Shown here: piece after piece, positions 18,529 through 28,366 of the stretch
How positions within the stretch are numbered: the first letter of the stretch is position 1
How the letters are laid out: each line of letters starts with the position of its first letter
Origin: Kaistia soli DSM 19436
GTDB taxonomy: Bacteria; Pseudomonadota; Alphaproteobacteria; Rhizobiales; Kaistiaceae
DNA: 64,000 bases
Assembly (NCBI RefSeq): GCF_900129325.1
Contig: NZ_FQUP01000001.1
Span: forward strand, 558,001-622,000
Direction of reading: 5' to 3'
Made by a program: the position numbers and the translations under genes
Notes under the pieces: model-generated
The model's input: the letters and a program-made list of their open reading frames with translations, nothing else
Databases searched by the model: none
What the model was told of the DNA's origin: nothing

Positions 18529-19956
18529 TCAGGCCGTCCGCTTTTCCTGCCAGGCCTGGCGCTTGCGGTAGATCGTCGAGGGGCTGATCTCAAGCGCCGC
18601 GGCGGCACGCGCGATATTGCCCGCAAAGGCGCCGACAGCGCTCTCGATGATCGAACGCTCCTGTTCCCAGAAGGGCATGATCGGTTCGACGCTTTGGCGC
18701 TCCGGACCCGGGACCTCCGCCATCCGTACCGGCTGAGCGGCGCTGCGGATGGTTGCCGGCAGCATCGCGGCCGTAACCTCGCCGCCGTGATTCAGCACCA
18801 CTGTGCGGCGGATGGCGTTCTGCAGCTCGCGGACATTGCCCGGCCAGGGATGGCAGATCAGGCGCTCGGCGGCGTCTGCCGCAAAGCCGCGGAACGAGCG
18901 CCCTTCCTCGGCTGCATAGCGCGCAAGGAAGGCGCTGGCGAGCAGGAGGATGTCCTGCCCGCGCTCGCGGAGCGGGGGCATATGGATCGGCAGGACATGC
19001 AGCCGGTAGAACAGATCCTCGCGGAATCGCCCGGCCGCGATCTCGGCAAAGGGATCGCGGTTGGTAGCACTGACGATCCGCACATCGACGCGGCGGACGG
19101 CGGCGTCGCCAACCCGCTGCACCGTGCCGCTTTGGATGAAGCGCAGCAGCTTGGCCTGCAGGCCGAGATCCATTTCGCCGATCTCGTCGAGAAACAGCGT
19201 GCCGCCGTCGGCGAGCTCGGCCGCGCCGGCCCGCGTCTCGGTGGCGCCGGTAAAGGCGCCGCGCACATGGCCGAAGATCTCGCTTTCCATGAGATCTTTC
19301 GGGATGGCGCCGCAATTGATGGCGATGAAGGGCTTGGCGCCGCGCCCGGAGCGGGCATGCAGCGCCTCGGCGCAGACTTCCTTGCCGGTGCCGCTCTCCC
19401 CCGTGATGAAGACCGGCGCACGCGACGGCGCGATGCGCTCGATCTGTTCGAACACGGTGAGCATGGCCGGGGAGCGGCCGACGAAATTCTCAAAGCCCTG
19501 GCGCTGCGGCAAGCCAGCGGCCGCAGGTTGCACCTTCGCAGGCGTCCCGGGCTCGGGCGAAGCAGTGGTGTCCCAGGCTTTGATGGCTGCCTCGAGACGC
19601 TCGATGAGCGCGGCGGCGCCGAACGGCTTCTGGAGATAGTCGACAGCGCCGGCGCGCATCGCGGCAACAGCCGTGTTCAGCGAGCCGCGCGCGCTGGTCG
19701 CGATGACACGCGACGATCCTTCGGAAAAGACAGTCAGGGCCTCGGCGCCGCCCACGGTTTCGAGATCGGCGAGCACGACGGCGCGCTTGTCGCGGGCGAG
19801 GATGCCGATCGCCTCGGCCCGCGTCGCGAATGCCACAGGCGCCGCGATCGCGCCGGACAGCATGCTTGCGTGGCCGGCCGCAATCCGGCGCTGCACCGGA
19901 TCGGCATCGACGATCACAATCTGGACGGGCCCTTGCGAGCCGCCGACAAACCCCAT
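18529..19956 (-). CDS. Sigma-54-dependent response regulator (NtrC family)
   Basis: The 475-residue activator has a receiver domain (residues about 10-125, with Asp64 as the likely phosphorylation site and Lys of YLQKPF), a sigma-54 AAA+ domain (about 165-395) and a C-terminal Fis-type helix-turn-helix (about 430-475). AAA+ motifs are clear: Walker A GESGTGKE, the sigma-54 contact loop GAFTGAT and Walker B GGTLFLDEIGE. The start at 19956 (MGFVGG) is a guess; ATG at 19986 is also possible and neither has a strong Shine-Dalgarno. No histidine kinase is adjacent, so its signal and targets are unknown. Confidence 0.9.
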   Translation of the reverse strand: MGFVGGSQGPVQIVIVDADPVQRRIAAGHASMLSGAIAAPVAFATRAEAIGILARDKRAVVLADLETVGGAEALTVFSEGSSRVIATSARGSLNTAVAAMRAGAVDYLQKPFGAAALIERLEAAIKAWDTTASPEPGTPAKVQPAAAGLPQRQGFENFVGRSPAMLTVFEQIERIAPSRAPVFITGESGTGKEVCAEALHARSGRGAKPFIAINCGAIPKDLMESEIFGHVRGAFTGATETRAGAAELADGGTLFLDEIGEMDLGLQAKLLRFIQSGTVQRVGDAAVRRVDVRIVSATNRDPFAEIAAGRFREDLFYRLHVLPIHMPPLRERGQDILLLASAFLARYAAEEGRSFRGFAADAAERLICHPWPGNVRELQNAIRRTVVLNHGGEVTAAMLPATIRSAAQPVRMAEVPGPERQSVEPIMPFWEQERSIIESAVGAFAGNIARAAAALEISPSTIYRKRQAWQEKRTA

Positions 19957-20138
19957 TTCAGGAAGACCCCTCTTCCGACGCGGCATTCCCGCTGTCGAGA
20001 TCGAGACTGGCAGGACAGGGTAAACAAAGAGTTCCACAAACACGTTGCGTTGCAGCATTATTGCTGCATTGCATTATCACGCTGGAAGCCTGCGCGTTGC
20101 GCTTGACCCTCGAACTGCAAACCAATAGGCGCTTGCGC

Positions 20139-21011
20139 ATGGCCAATTATTCCGCACCCGGCCCCATATCGGGTCTCGCTGCACTGGCGCCGCGTTATGA
20201 CGCGGTGCTTTGCGATGTCTGGGGCGTCCTGCACAACGGCGTGGCGTCCTTCCCGCCGGCCCGCGCCGCCCTCGCGGCCTTCCGCGCCGCAGGCGGAACG
20301 GTCGTTCTCATTACCAATGCGCCGAGGACGAGCCCCTTCATCGTCGAGCAGATCGCTGAGCTCGGCGTTCCCGCGGCGTCCTATGACGCGATCGTCACCT
20401 CGGGCGACGTGACACGCGAACTCCTCGCAGCAAAGGCCCCGGCCCGGCTGCGCCATATCGGCCCGGAACAGCATTTGTCGCTCTATGAGGGCCTCGACCT
20501 GCCGCTTGCGAGCGTCGATGAGGCCGAGATTGTCTCCTGCACCGGCCTTCGCGACGATATTCATGAGACGCCCGAAGACTATGAGGCGGAACTCGCCGCG
20601 CTCGCGGCGCGCGGGCTGCCGATGATCTGCGCCAATCCAGACATCGTCGTCGAACGCGGTCATCAGTTGGTCTATTGCGCCGGCGCCTTGGCAGCACGCT
20701 ATGACGCGCTCGGCGGATCGACGTCCGTTGCCGGCAAGCCGCACCCACCGATTTACGACGCCGCACTTGAGCGCGTCGCCGCGATTCGCAGCGGCCCGAT
20801 CGCCCTCGACCGCGTCCTCGCGATCGGCGACGGCGCGCCGACCGACCTCGCCGGGGCTTACCGACACGGGATCGACGTGCTGTTCGTCACCGGCGGCATC
20901 CATTCCGGCCATTTCGGCCCGGCGGACGCACCCGACACGGCTGCGGTGCACCGGTTTCTCGAGGACGAAGGCCTCGGAGCCACGGCCTTCCTACCGAGCC
21001 TTGTCTGGTAG
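20139..21011 (+). CDS. TIGR01459-family HAD-type hydrolase (sugar phosphatase-like)
   Basis: The 290-residue cytoplasmic protein is a class IIA HAD phosphatase related to NagD. The nucleophile motif is LCDVWGVLHNG (first Asp near residue 25), motif II is VLITNAPR, and motif IV is AIGDGAPTDLAGA near residue 228. The substrate is unknown; relatives act on sugar or nucleoside monophosphates. The ATG at 20139 begins the conserved region and is divergent from the sigma-54 activator. It precedes ribF in the same direction with about 120 bases between, an order common in rhizobia. Confidence 0.88.
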   Translation: MANYSAPGPISGLAALAPRYDAVLCDVWGVLHNGVASFPPARAALAAFRAAGGTVVLITNAPRTSPFIVEQIAELGVPAASYDAIVTSGDVTRELLAAKAPARLRHIGPEQHLSLYEGLDLPLASVDEAEIVSCTGLRDDIHETPEDYEAELAALAARGLPMICANPDIVVERGHQLVYCAGALAARYDALGGSTSVAGKPHPPIYDAALERVAAIRSGPIALDRVLAIGDGAPTDLAGAYRHGIDVLFVTGGIHSGHFGPADAPDTAAVHRFLEDEGLGATAFLPSLVW

Positions 21012-21132
21012 TGGCTGCCCTGATGATACGCCCCCGCCGCCTTGACGGATGCGTGCCGAGCGGCCAGTTTCCGCTGCGCACGGCTCTGTTGAGAGCGCCG
21101 GCCCTTTTACTCACGATTTCCACAACGGACCG

Positions 21133-22143
21133 ATGCTGACGGCGGCTCCCCTCATTCCGCTTGACGATGTCCCTGCCCTTCTGCGCGGCTCGGCGCTCGC
21201 CATCGGCAATTTCGACGGCATGCATCGCGGACATCACGCGCTGTTCACCGCCAGTCGGACCGAAGCGGATGCGCGCGGCACGGCGGCGCTGATGCTGACC
21301 TTCGAGCCGCATCCGCGCACGGTGCTGCGGCCCGGCGAACAGCTGTTCCGCCTGACGCCGCTTGAGGCCAAGGCAAGGCTGGCCGGCGCCTTCGGGCTCG
21401 ACGGCGTGGTGGTCGCCCGATTCGACGCCGAATTCGCGAAGGTCAGCGCCGAGGAATTCGTCGCCGAAGTGCTGGTGAAACGGCTTGGCATCAGCACGGT
21501 CGTTGTCGGGCACGACTTCCAGTTCGGGCATGACCGGCAGGGCTCGCCAGGCTTCCTCATGAGTGCGGGCGAGCGATATGGATTCTCGACCTCCGTCGTC
21601 GGAGCCGTGACCGATGACTTCGGCGCGCCCTTCTCGGCGAGCCGCATCCGCCAGTTTCTCGAACAGGGCGATATCGCGCTCGCGAATAGCGAGCTTGGCT
21701 ATCGCTGGTTCGTCGTCGGTTCCGTCCAGCATGGCGACAAGCGCGGGCGCGAACTCGGCTATCCGACCGCCAATATCCGCCTGCCCGCCGATTGCGGCCT
21801 GGCGCTGGGCGTCTATGCGGTGACGCTGACGCGCGCGGACGGCACGGTGCTTCCGGGCGTCGCAAGCTATGGCCGCCGGCCGACCTTCGACAATGGCGCC
21901 GTGATCCTCGAAGTGCATGTCTTCGATTTCGCCGACGATCTCTATGGCGAGGACGTCGCGGTCACGTTCCATGCGTTCCTGCGCGGCGAGGAACGCTTCG
22001 CATCGATCGAGGCGCTCATCGCGCAGATGGACCTTGATTCGCTGGCCTCGCGGGCCATTCTTGCCGCCGCCGGACCAGGCTCGGCCATCGATCTGCGCCT
22101 TGCCGGCAGCAGCGATGTTGCCGAGGGAGAAACGATCGCTTAG
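21133..22143 (+). CDS. ribF: Bifunctional riboflavin kinase / FAD synthetase
   Basis: RibF phosphorylates riboflavin to FMN and adenylates it to FAD. The 336-residue product has an N-terminal nucleotidyltransferase domain (IGNFDGMHRGHH near residue 24, SASRIR near 170) and a C-terminal riboflavin kinase domain (about 185-315, with GRELGYPTANI). The ATG at 21133 begins the conserved part; an in-frame ATG at 21049 would add 28 residues without similarity. Shine-Dalgarno evidence is weak for both. No FMN riboswitch is evident upstream, as expected for a housekeeping ribF. Confidence 0.93.
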   Translation: MLTAAPLIPLDDVPALLRGSALAIGNFDGMHRGHHALFTASRTEADARGTAALMLTFEPHPRTVLRPGEQLFRLTPLEAKARLAGAFGLDGVVVARFDAEFAKVSAEEFVAEVLVKRLGISTVVVGHDFQFGHDRQGSPGFLMSAGERYGFSTSVVGAVTDDFGAPFSASRIRQFLEQGDIALANSELGYRWFVVGSVQHGDKRGRELGYPTANIRLPADCGLALGVYAVTLTRADGTVLPGVASYGRRPTFDNGAVILEVHVFDFADDLYGEDVAVTFHAFLRGEERFASIEALIAQMDLDSLASRAILAAAGPGSAIDLRLAGSSDVAEGETIA

Positions 22144-22245
22144 AAACGGCCGCACACGCGTGCCGGAATTTCGCCGGTTTCATCGTCTTAAACTGCGGCG
22201 ATCATGCTGCGTCCACCGCCGGGCGCCGAGGAGTAACCCGTCGAC

Positions 22246-22878
22246 ATGCTCGCATTCAGCATACCGCGTCTTGCCGCCCTGCCGGCTATCAGCATCCTTG
22301 CCGGCCTCGTCGCCGCCTGTTCAGGCACGACCTATGGCACCGGCGTTTCGCCCGAGCAGCAGACGGTGACCGACCTGATGGGCATCGCAAGCCTTGGCGG
22401 CAACAAGACGCCGCCGATCGACTATCGCCCGCGCGGCAATGTCGTGGCTCCGCCCAATGCGAGCGCGCTGCCCGTGCCTGGCTCGGGCGCAACCAGCGTT
22501 GCCGTGGCTTCGGTCGAATCGGATCCGAACTGGCCCAAGGATCCCGACGTCGATGCGCAGCAGCGCAAGGCCGCGAAGCAGGCCTCGTTCGGCCAGCCGT
22601 CGCCCAACTTCGTCCTGCCAGCCGGTCAGACCTCGATCGGCAACGCCCAGGCGAGCGCCAATGCCTATGACGCGCAGCGTCGCGCCGAGGGCAAGAAGGC
22701 CTGGGACGAAATGCACAAGAGCAAGCGCGGCTCCGTCGACGCCAACGGCAATCCGGTCCGCAAATATCTGACCGAGCCGCCGACGGCCTATCGCGAGCCC
22801 GATCCGAACTCGCCGATGTCGGATCCGCCGAAGGCGAAGATGAAGAAATTCGACATCACCAAGCTCTGGCCGTTCTAG
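22246..22878 (+). CDS. Predicted lipoprotein of unknown function
   Basis: The 210-residue protein has a type II signal peptide with lipobox LVAAC (Cys25), so it should be lipid-anchored in the envelope. The mature part is Pro/Asn/Ser rich and largely non-repetitive, with a more structured C-terminal half (residues about 125-210) ending ITKLWPF. I recognise it only as the kind of lipoprotein often found after ribF in Rhizobiales; function is unknown. The start is supported by the hydrophobic leader beginning at the first Met. Confidence 0.75.
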   Translation: MLAFSIPRLAALPAISILAGLVAACSGTTYGTGVSPEQQTVTDLMGIASLGGNKTPPIDYRPRGNVVAPPNASALPVPGSGATSVAVASVESDPNWPKDPDVDAQQRKAAKQASFGQPSPNFVLPAGQTSIGNAQASANAYDAQRRAEGKKAWDEMHKSKRGSVDANGNPVRKYLTEPPTAYREPDPNSPMSDPPKAKMKKFDITKLWPF

Positions 22879-22930
22879 GCCGGAGCGACATTCGGCCGAC
22901 GCAAGGCCAGTGGTCACTTGCTCGCTCTTC

Positions 22931-23098
22931 TGTCATCGCCGGGCTTGACCCGGCAATCCAGCGTTCCCTCCCCGTATTGCGCGGGCATGGCCGGGTCGCT
23001 CATTCAATAGAGCCGGTCGTCCACCCGTCCCCTCCCTGCGGCGGTACATCAGGCCACCGAAGGGCTGGATTGCCGGGTCAAACCCGGCAATGACGGCA
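22931..23098. repeat. Inverted-repeat element with 32-35 bp arms
   Basis: The gene-free stretch 22879-23283 (405 bp) holds this element. Arms at 22931-22962 and 23064-23098 are near-perfect reverse complements; both contain TTGCCGGGTC/GACCCGGCAA cores and the word CTGGATTGCC. The 101-bp centre carries no frame that looks coding. Dispersed palindromic units with GCCGGG...CCCGGC arms are common between genes in alphaproteobacteria, and this looks like one of them. Only one copy was noticed in the window. The rest of the intergenic stretch shows nothing recognisable apart from the downstream gene's promoter region. Confidence 0.75.
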
Positions 23099-23283
23099 GA
23101 TGGAACGGGGCGACTGCTCCGCGCCGTCACGTCCCCCTGCCCAGCGATCGACAATTAGTCGCAGAGGCAGCAAGCGGTCATCGTCGCGCGGACGCACCTG
23201 TCATCTTCCGGTAATGTTCCGGCAAGCACGCCGACAGGCGGCATTCAGCATAGTCCGCCGGCCTGTCCTGATCGGAGACGAGA

Positions 23284-25041
23284 ATGAATCTGTCCGGCAT
23301 TCGCAATGACTTGAAGACAGTCGCGCGGCTCGCCATCCCGTATTTCCGCTCGGACAAGAAACGGTTCGCGATCGGGATGCTCGTGGTCGTGATCGGCCTG
23401 CAGTTGTTTGGCGTCTGGCTTAATGTCCAGTACAACACCTGGAATAACGACTTCTACAACGCGGTGCAGAAGAAGGACTGGGCCGAATTCGTCCACCAGA
23501 TGTTCTTCGTCTTCTCGTGGATCGCGGCGCTCAGCATCCTTTCCGGCACGTACAAGACCTATCTGAGGCAGTGGCTGCAGATCCGGTGGCGCGAGTGGAT
23601 GGTCGCGCAGTATATCGGCCGCTGGATGGCCGAAGCCAGGCACTATCGCCTGCGCCTTTCCGGCAACCCGTCCGACAACCCGGACCAGCGCATTGCCGAG
23701 GACACTCAGCAGTTCGTGGATCTCACGCTGCAGATCGGCGTCGCCATTCTGGGGCAGATCGTCCAGCTCGTCTCCTTCATCTTCATCCTGTGGCGTCTTT
23801 CGGGAGATCAGCCGCTGCTCCTGTTCGGGCAGAGCTATCACATTCCCGGCTATCTGGTCTGGGCAGCGCTGATCTACTCGATCATCGGCACCTTCCTTGC
23901 TCACTGGATCGGCCGGGCGCTGGTCAAGATCAACTTCATGCAGCAGCGCTACGAGGCGGATTTCCGGTTCGCGCTGGTGCGCGACCGCGAGAACGGCGAG
24001 GAAATCGCGCTTCTCCGTGGCGAACCGGCCGAGCGCGCGCAGCTCGGCGGGCGCTTCCAGAACGTCGTCGGCAATTTCTTCCAAATGATGCTCCGCCAGA
24101 AATGGCTGAACTTCTATCAAAGCGGCTTTGGCCAGCTCGCCATCATCTTCCCGTTCTTCGTCGTGGGGCCGGTTTATTTCACGACCGACATGGAACTAGG
24201 TCGCCTGATGCAGATCGCACAGGCCTTCGGCATCGTTCAGGCTGCGCTGTCCTTCTTCGTCGACAACTACGACACGATGGCTGTCTGGAAGGCGGTCGTC
24301 GATCGTCTCGACGGCTTCGATCGGTCGCTCGTCACCGTGGAGGCAGAGGCCGAACAAGGCCCGAAGCTTGCCCGCGACAACAGTGCCACCAGCCTCGCGA
24401 TCGAGAATCTCGTGGTGCGCCTGCCAGATGGCCGCCCGGTCGTCGAAGTGCCCGAATTGCTGCTTCAGCCGCGCGAGAGCGTGCTGGTTACCGGCCCCTC
24501 GGGCTCGGGCAAGACAAGCCTCTTCCGCGCACTTGGCGGCATCTGGCCGTTCGGCGGCGGCGGCGTGCACATCCCCGCTGATGCCGACCTGCTCATCCTG
24601 CCGCAGAACGCCTATATGCCGCTCGGAACGCTCCGCGCCGCGCTCGCTTATCCGCGCGAGCCCGAGGCGATCTCCGATGCGGAGGTTGCCGACGTGCTCG
24701 GCGCTGTCGGCCTCGGCAAGCTTGCGGCCGAGATCGACGAGCCGGCCAACTGGGGCAACCGGCTTTCGGGCGGCGAGCAGCAGCGAATCGCGATCGCCCG
24801 CGCGCTTCTGGCCAAGCCTGACTGGCTGCTGCTCGACGAGGCGACCAGCGCTCTCGACGAGGCCGGCGAGGCCGACATCTACAGGCTCATCGCCCATCGC
24901 CTGCCGGACGCAACCGTCGTCTCGATCGGACACCGCTCCAGCCTCGTGCCGCTGCATCAGCGCTTCCTGCGCCTCGCCGGGGCAGAGGACGGCATGCACC
25001 GACTGGTCGAGGACGCCGCGCCGGCCGCGCTCCCCGCCTGA
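23284..25041 (+). CDS. ABC transporter, fused permease/ATPase, SbmA/BacA-like (YddA type)
   Basis: The 585-residue half-transporter has an ABC_membrane_2 domain with about six helices (residues 25-340) and a C-terminal ATPase (about 375-570). The membrane part carries the BacA/SbmA-type YNTWNNDFYNAVQ motif near residue 51. ATPase motifs are GPSGSGKT (Walker A), LSGGEQQ (signature) and WLLLDEAT (Walker B). Relatives (YddA, BclA, ExsE) are linked to uptake of peptides or export of very-long-chain fatty acids. The ATG at 23284 follows GGAGACGAGA. Substrate is unknown. Confidence 0.9.
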   Translation: MNLSGIRNDLKTVARLAIPYFRSDKKRFAIGMLVVVIGLQLFGVWLNVQYNTWNNDFYNAVQKKDWAEFVHQMFFVFSWIAALSILSGTYKTYLRQWLQIRWREWMVAQYIGRWMAEARHYRLRLSGNPSDNPDQRIAEDTQQFVDLTLQIGVAILGQIVQLVSFIFILWRLSGDQPLLLFGQSYHIPGYLVWAALIYSIIGTFLAHWIGRALVKINFMQQRYEADFRFALVRDRENGEEIALLRGEPAERAQLGGRFQNVVGNFFQMMLRQKWLNFYQSGFGQLAIIFPFFVVGPVYFTTDMELGRLMQIAQAFGIVQAALSFFVDNYDTMAVWKAVVDRLDGFDRSLVTVEAEAEQGPKLARDNSATSLAIENLVVRLPDGRPVVEVPELLLQPRESVLVTGPSGSGKTSLFRALGGIWPFGGGGVHIPADADLLILPQNAYMPLGTLRAALAYPREPEAISDAEVADVLGAVGLGKLAAEIDEPANWGNRLSGGEQQRIAIARALLAKPDWLLLDEATSALDEAGEADIYRLIAHRLPDATVVSIGHRSSLVPLHQRFLRLAGAEDGMHRLVEDAAPAALPA

Positions 25042-25186
25042 TCCTGCTGGACGCCTTGCGGTCTCCCTCACAAGGGATCACGAGGTCGTCCACTAAAGTT
25101 GAACAGTGTGTAGTTGTGCGGGCAGTTTTCAGAGACAATGAAAATGCTGTAGACAGCGGTCATATTCACCCTGCGGAGTGCATCCC

Positions 25187-25654
25187 TTGACCGATCTTTC
25201 CAGCCAGAAGCTCATTGTGCCCGCCCTTGGCGGCCTCTATTCCCGTGCCACCCCGGTGTTCGAGGCGCTGCTGCGCGTCGCCGTCGGCCTCTGGATGGTG
25301 CCGCATGGCGCCCAGAAGCTGTTCGGCCTCTTCGGCGGCGGCGGCATCAGCGGCACCGCGGGCTTCTTCAGCCAGATCGGCCTCGAGCCGGCTGTGCCGC
25401 TCGTCATTCTCGCCGGCCTCGGCGAATTCGTCGGCGGCCTGCTGCTCGCCATCGGCCTGTTCACCCGCCCGGCAGCTGTCGCGACGACCATCGTTCTCGC
25501 GGTTGCGGTCATGAGCGTCCATATCGGCAATGGCTTCTTCGCCCAGGCCGGCGGCTTCGAATATCCGGCGCTCTGGTTCTTCGCCTCGCTCTATTTCGTG
25601 TTCCGCGGCGCCAACCAGTATTCGGTCGACGCCAAGCTCGGCCGCGCCTTCTGA
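25187..25654 (+). CDS. DoxX family membrane protein
   Basis: The 155-residue protein has four transmembrane segments and the DoxX pattern ([18 protein letters not shown] near residue 31, then [21 protein letters not shown]). DoxX proteins are linked to quinone or thiosulfate redox chemistry and oxidative stress in some species; no specific role can be assigned here. The start is proposed as TTG at 25187, because GGAG at 25175-25178 lies 8 bases before it; a GTG at 25178 overlaps that Shine-Dalgarno. It is followed by a terminator, so it is probably monocistronic. Confidence 0.83.
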   Translation: MTDLSSQKLIVPALGGLYSRATPVFEALLRVAVGLWMVPHGAQKLFGLFGGGGISGTAGFFSQIGLEPAVPLVILAGLGEFVGGLLLAIGLFTRPAAVATTIVLAVAVMSVHIGNGFFAQAGGFEYPALWFFASLYFVFRGANQYSVDAKLGRAF

Positions 25655-25680
25655 GCCTTCGCGCTTCAGCACTTCGTCAA

Positions 25681-25704
25681 GGCCGTCCCTCGGGGCGGCC
25701 TTTT
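25681..25704 (+). terminator. Rho-independent terminator after doxX-family gene
   Basis: A stem formed by GGCCGTCCC and GGGCGGCC, with one bulged T and a TCG loop (25681-25700), is followed directly by TTTTCGTTT. It sits 27 bases after the DoxX stop codon and upstream of hisS, separating the two transcripts. Confidence 0.8.
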
Positions 25705-25796
25705 CGTTTGGGGCGGCCAAGGTTGCCCCGAGGGGGTCGATGGGGTACGAAACGCACCGCTCCGGAACCGGGGCGCGCGACACGGGAATGAACGAC

Positions 25797-27257
25797 ATGG
25801 CCGATATCAAGAAGACGAACGCCCTCAAGGCGCGGCTCCCGCGCGGGCTCGTCGATCGCCATGCCGGCACGATCAAGGCGACGGAGGCCATGGTCGCCAA
25901 GATCAAGGAAGTCTACGAGTTGTACGGCTTCGAGCCGGTGGAAACACCGCTGATCGAATATACCGACGCGCTCGGAAAATTCCTGCCCGACCAGGACCGG
26001 CCAAACGAGGGCGTGTTCTCGTTCCAGGACGATGACGAGCAGTGGCTGTCGCTGCGCTATGACCTGACCGCGCCGCTCGCCCGCATCGTCGCCGAGAATT
26101 TCGACGCGCTGCCGAAGCCCTATCGCAGCTATCGCGCGGGCTGGGTGTTCCGCAACGAGAAGCCCGGCCCTGGCCGCTTCCGTCAGTTCATGCAGTTCGA
26201 CGCCGACACGATCGGCGCCGCCTCGCCGGCCGCCGACGCCGAGATGTGCATGATGATGGCCGATACGCTGGAGGCACTCGGCCTCGAGCGCGGCCAGTAC
26301 GTCATCCGCGTCAACAACCGCAAGGTGCTCGATGGCGTCATGGAGGCGATCGGTCTCGCTGGTGACGAGAATGCCGGCCGCCGGCTGACGGTTCTGCGAG
26401 CCATCGACAAGCTCGACAAGTTCGGGCCAGAAGGCGTGCGGCTACTGCTCGGCGCCGGCCGTAAGGATGAGAGCGGCGATTTCACGAAGGGCGCGGGGCT
26501 GGACGAGGCTGCCATCGACAAGGTGGTCTCGCGACTGACCGCCGAGGCTGGCGCTTCAGCCGACGCGACGGGAATTGAAGCGGAAGGGCTGCGCGAACTT
26601 TCAGAAATCCAGTCACTCATCAGCGCAGCGGGCTATGGCCCCGACCGCATCAAGATCGATCCCTCCGTCGTCCGCGGCCTCGAATACTACACCGGTCCCG
26701 TCTTCGAGGCTGAGTTGCTGTTTGAGACCGTCAACGACAAGGGCGAGCCGGCGCGGTTTGGCTCGATCGGCGGCGGCGGGCGCTATGACGGGCTGGTCGG
26801 GCGGTTTCGCTCGGAAAGCGTGCCGGGCACCGGCTTCTCGATCGGCGTCTCCCGCCTGATGGCGGCGCTGACGGCGCTTGGCAAGATTTCCACCATGCCC
26901 GAGCCCGGCCCCGTTGTCGTGACGGTGTTCGACCGCGACCGCATGGGCGACTACCAGCGCATGGTGAAGCAGATCCGCGACGCCGGCATCCGCGCCGAGC
27001 TTTATCTCGGCGGCTCCGGCCCGAAGGCGCAGCTCAAATATGCTGACAAGCGCAACAGCCCCTGCGTGATCATCCAGGGCGGCGATGAGCTGGCCAAGGG
27101 CGTCGTGCAGATCAAGGATCTCGCGCTCGGCAAGCAGATGTCGACTGAGATCACCGACAATGCCGCCTGGCGCGAGGGCCGCCCGGCGCAGCAGGAGGTG
27201 GCCGAGGCCGACATGGTCGAAGCCGTCCGCCGCATCGTCGAAGGAGGGACCGCATGA
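25797..27257 (+). CDS. hisS: Histidine--tRNA ligase
   Basis: HisS charges tRNA-His with histidine. The 486-residue product shows class II synthetase motifs, the histidine-site [12 protein letters not shown] near residue 296, the GGGGRYDGL motif near residue 325 and a C-terminal anticodon-binding domain (about 385-480). The ATG at 25797 follows GGGA by 9 bases; an ATG at 25788 is too close to it. It overlaps hisZ by four bases (ATGA) and is the first gene of hisS-hisZ-hisG, the arrangement usual in rhizobia. Confidence 0.96.
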   Translation: MADIKKTNALKARLPRGLVDRHAGTIKATEAMVAKIKEVYELYGFEPVETPLIEYTDALGKFLPDQDRPNEGVFSFQDDDEQWLSLRYDLTAPLARIVAENFDALPKPYRSYRAGWVFRNEKPGPGRFRQFMQFDADTIGAASPAADAEMCMMMADTLEALGLERGQYVIRVNNRKVLDGVMEAIGLAGDENAGRRLTVLRAIDKLDKFGPEGVRLLLGAGRKDESGDFTKGAGLDEAAIDKVVSRLTAEAGASADATGIEAEGLRELSEIQSLISAAGYGPDRIKIDPSVVRGLEYYTGPVFEAELLFETVNDKGEPARFGSIGGGGRYDGLVGRFRSESVPGTGFSIGVSRLMAALTALGKISTMPEPGPVVVTVFDRDRMGDYQRMVKQIRDAGIRAELYLGGSGPKAQLKYADKRNSPCVIIQGGDELAKGVVQIKDLALGKQMSTEITDNAAWREGRPAQQEVAEADMVEAVRRIVEGGTA

Positions 27258-28366
27258 CCGTCGACAGCGCGCCGCTGCGCATCCTGCTGTCCGAGGCCGG
27301 CTATCGCTTCATCGATCCGCCGATCCTCTCGGACGCCACCGTCTTCCTTGAAGTCGCGGGCGAGGACCTCCGCCGCCGGCTCTACATGACCTCGGGTGTC
27401 GATGGGCGCGAACTCTGCCTGCGCCCGGAATTCACGATTCCCGTCTGCCTGCACCACCTCGCGACCGGCGATGCGCATCGCATGGCCGACTATGCCTATA
27501 TCGGGCCGGTGTTCCGTCACCGGGTCGGCGCCAGCGGCGAATTCCATCAGGCCGGCATCGAATCGCTCGGCCGGACGGATCGTGTCACGGCCGATGCCGA
27601 CGTTCTCGCGCTCGCCATCGACGCGGTAGGGCTCTACGGCATCGAGGCGCCCGAGGTCAGGATCGGCGACTCCTTGCTGTTTTCGGCCGTGATTGATGCG
27701 CTCGGCATCGCGCAGGTCTGGAAGCGTCGCCTCGCACGCGCCTTCGGCGACGATGCGCGGCTGGATGCTGCGATCGAGCGGCTTTCGGGCGGCAAGTCGG
27801 CGGAAGCGCCGGCGCATGCCGGCTTCCTCTCGGCCCTCGACGGCACCGACCATGAGGCGGCCCATCGGATCGTCGAAGACCTCCTGTCGATCGCCGGCAT
27901 TCGTTCGGTCGGTGGGCGTACGGCCGGCGAGATCGCCGATCGTTTCCTCGAACAGTCGTCTCTCGCCGCCGGCGCCGGGCTCGACGATCGCGCCCGTTCG
28001 GTGATTGGCCGCTTCCTCGGCGTTTCCGGAACGCCGGAGGCGGCGCTTGCTGACCTGCGGAGCCTCGCCACGGACGAGAATATCGAGATGGCCGGCGTGC
28101 TCGACAGTTTCGAGAAGCGTTCGGAGGGCCTCGCGCGCCGCGGCATCGACATCGGGCGGCTGCATTTTGCGGCGGGCTTTGGCCGCCGGCTCGATTATTA
28201 TTCGGGCTTCGTCTTCGAAATCCACGATCCCGCCAGCATCGGCGACCAGCCCGTCGTGGGCGGCGGCCGCTATGACCGCTTGCTGCCGGCGCTCGGCGCC
28301 AAGGCGAGCGTGCCGGCCGTCGGGTTCGCCCTCTGGCTCGACCGTGTGAAGGAGCAGGCCCGATGA
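27254..28366 (+). CDS. hisZ: ATP phosphoribosyltransferase regulatory subunit
   Basis: HisZ is a HisRS paralogue that lacks aminoacylation and forms a complex with HisG, which it activates and makes sensitive to histidine. The 370-residue product has class II synthetase-like motifs ([13 protein letters not shown] near residue 57, [10 protein letters not shown] near residue 316, [11 protein letters not shown] near residue 335) but no C-terminal anticodon-binding domain. It overlaps hisS by four bases and hisG by four bases, so the three genes are translationally coupled. Confidence 0.93.
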   Translation: MTVDSAPLRILLSEAGYRFIDPPILSDATVFLEVAGEDLRRRLYMTSGVDGRELCLRPEFTIPVCLHHLATGDAHRMADYAYIGPVFRHRVGASGEFHQAGIESLGRTDRVTADADVLALAIDAVGLYGIEAPEVRIGDSLLFSAVIDALGIAQVWKRRLARAFGDDARLDAAIERLSGGKSAEAPAHAGFLSALDGTDHEAAHRIVEDLLSIAGIRSVGGRTAGEIADRFLEQSSLAAGAGLDDRARSVIGRFLGVSGTPEAALADLRSLATDENIEMAGVLDSFEKRSEGLARRGIDIGRLHFAAGFGRRLDYYSGFVFEIHDPASIGDQPVVGGGRYDRLLPALGAKASVPAVGFALWLDRVKEQAR

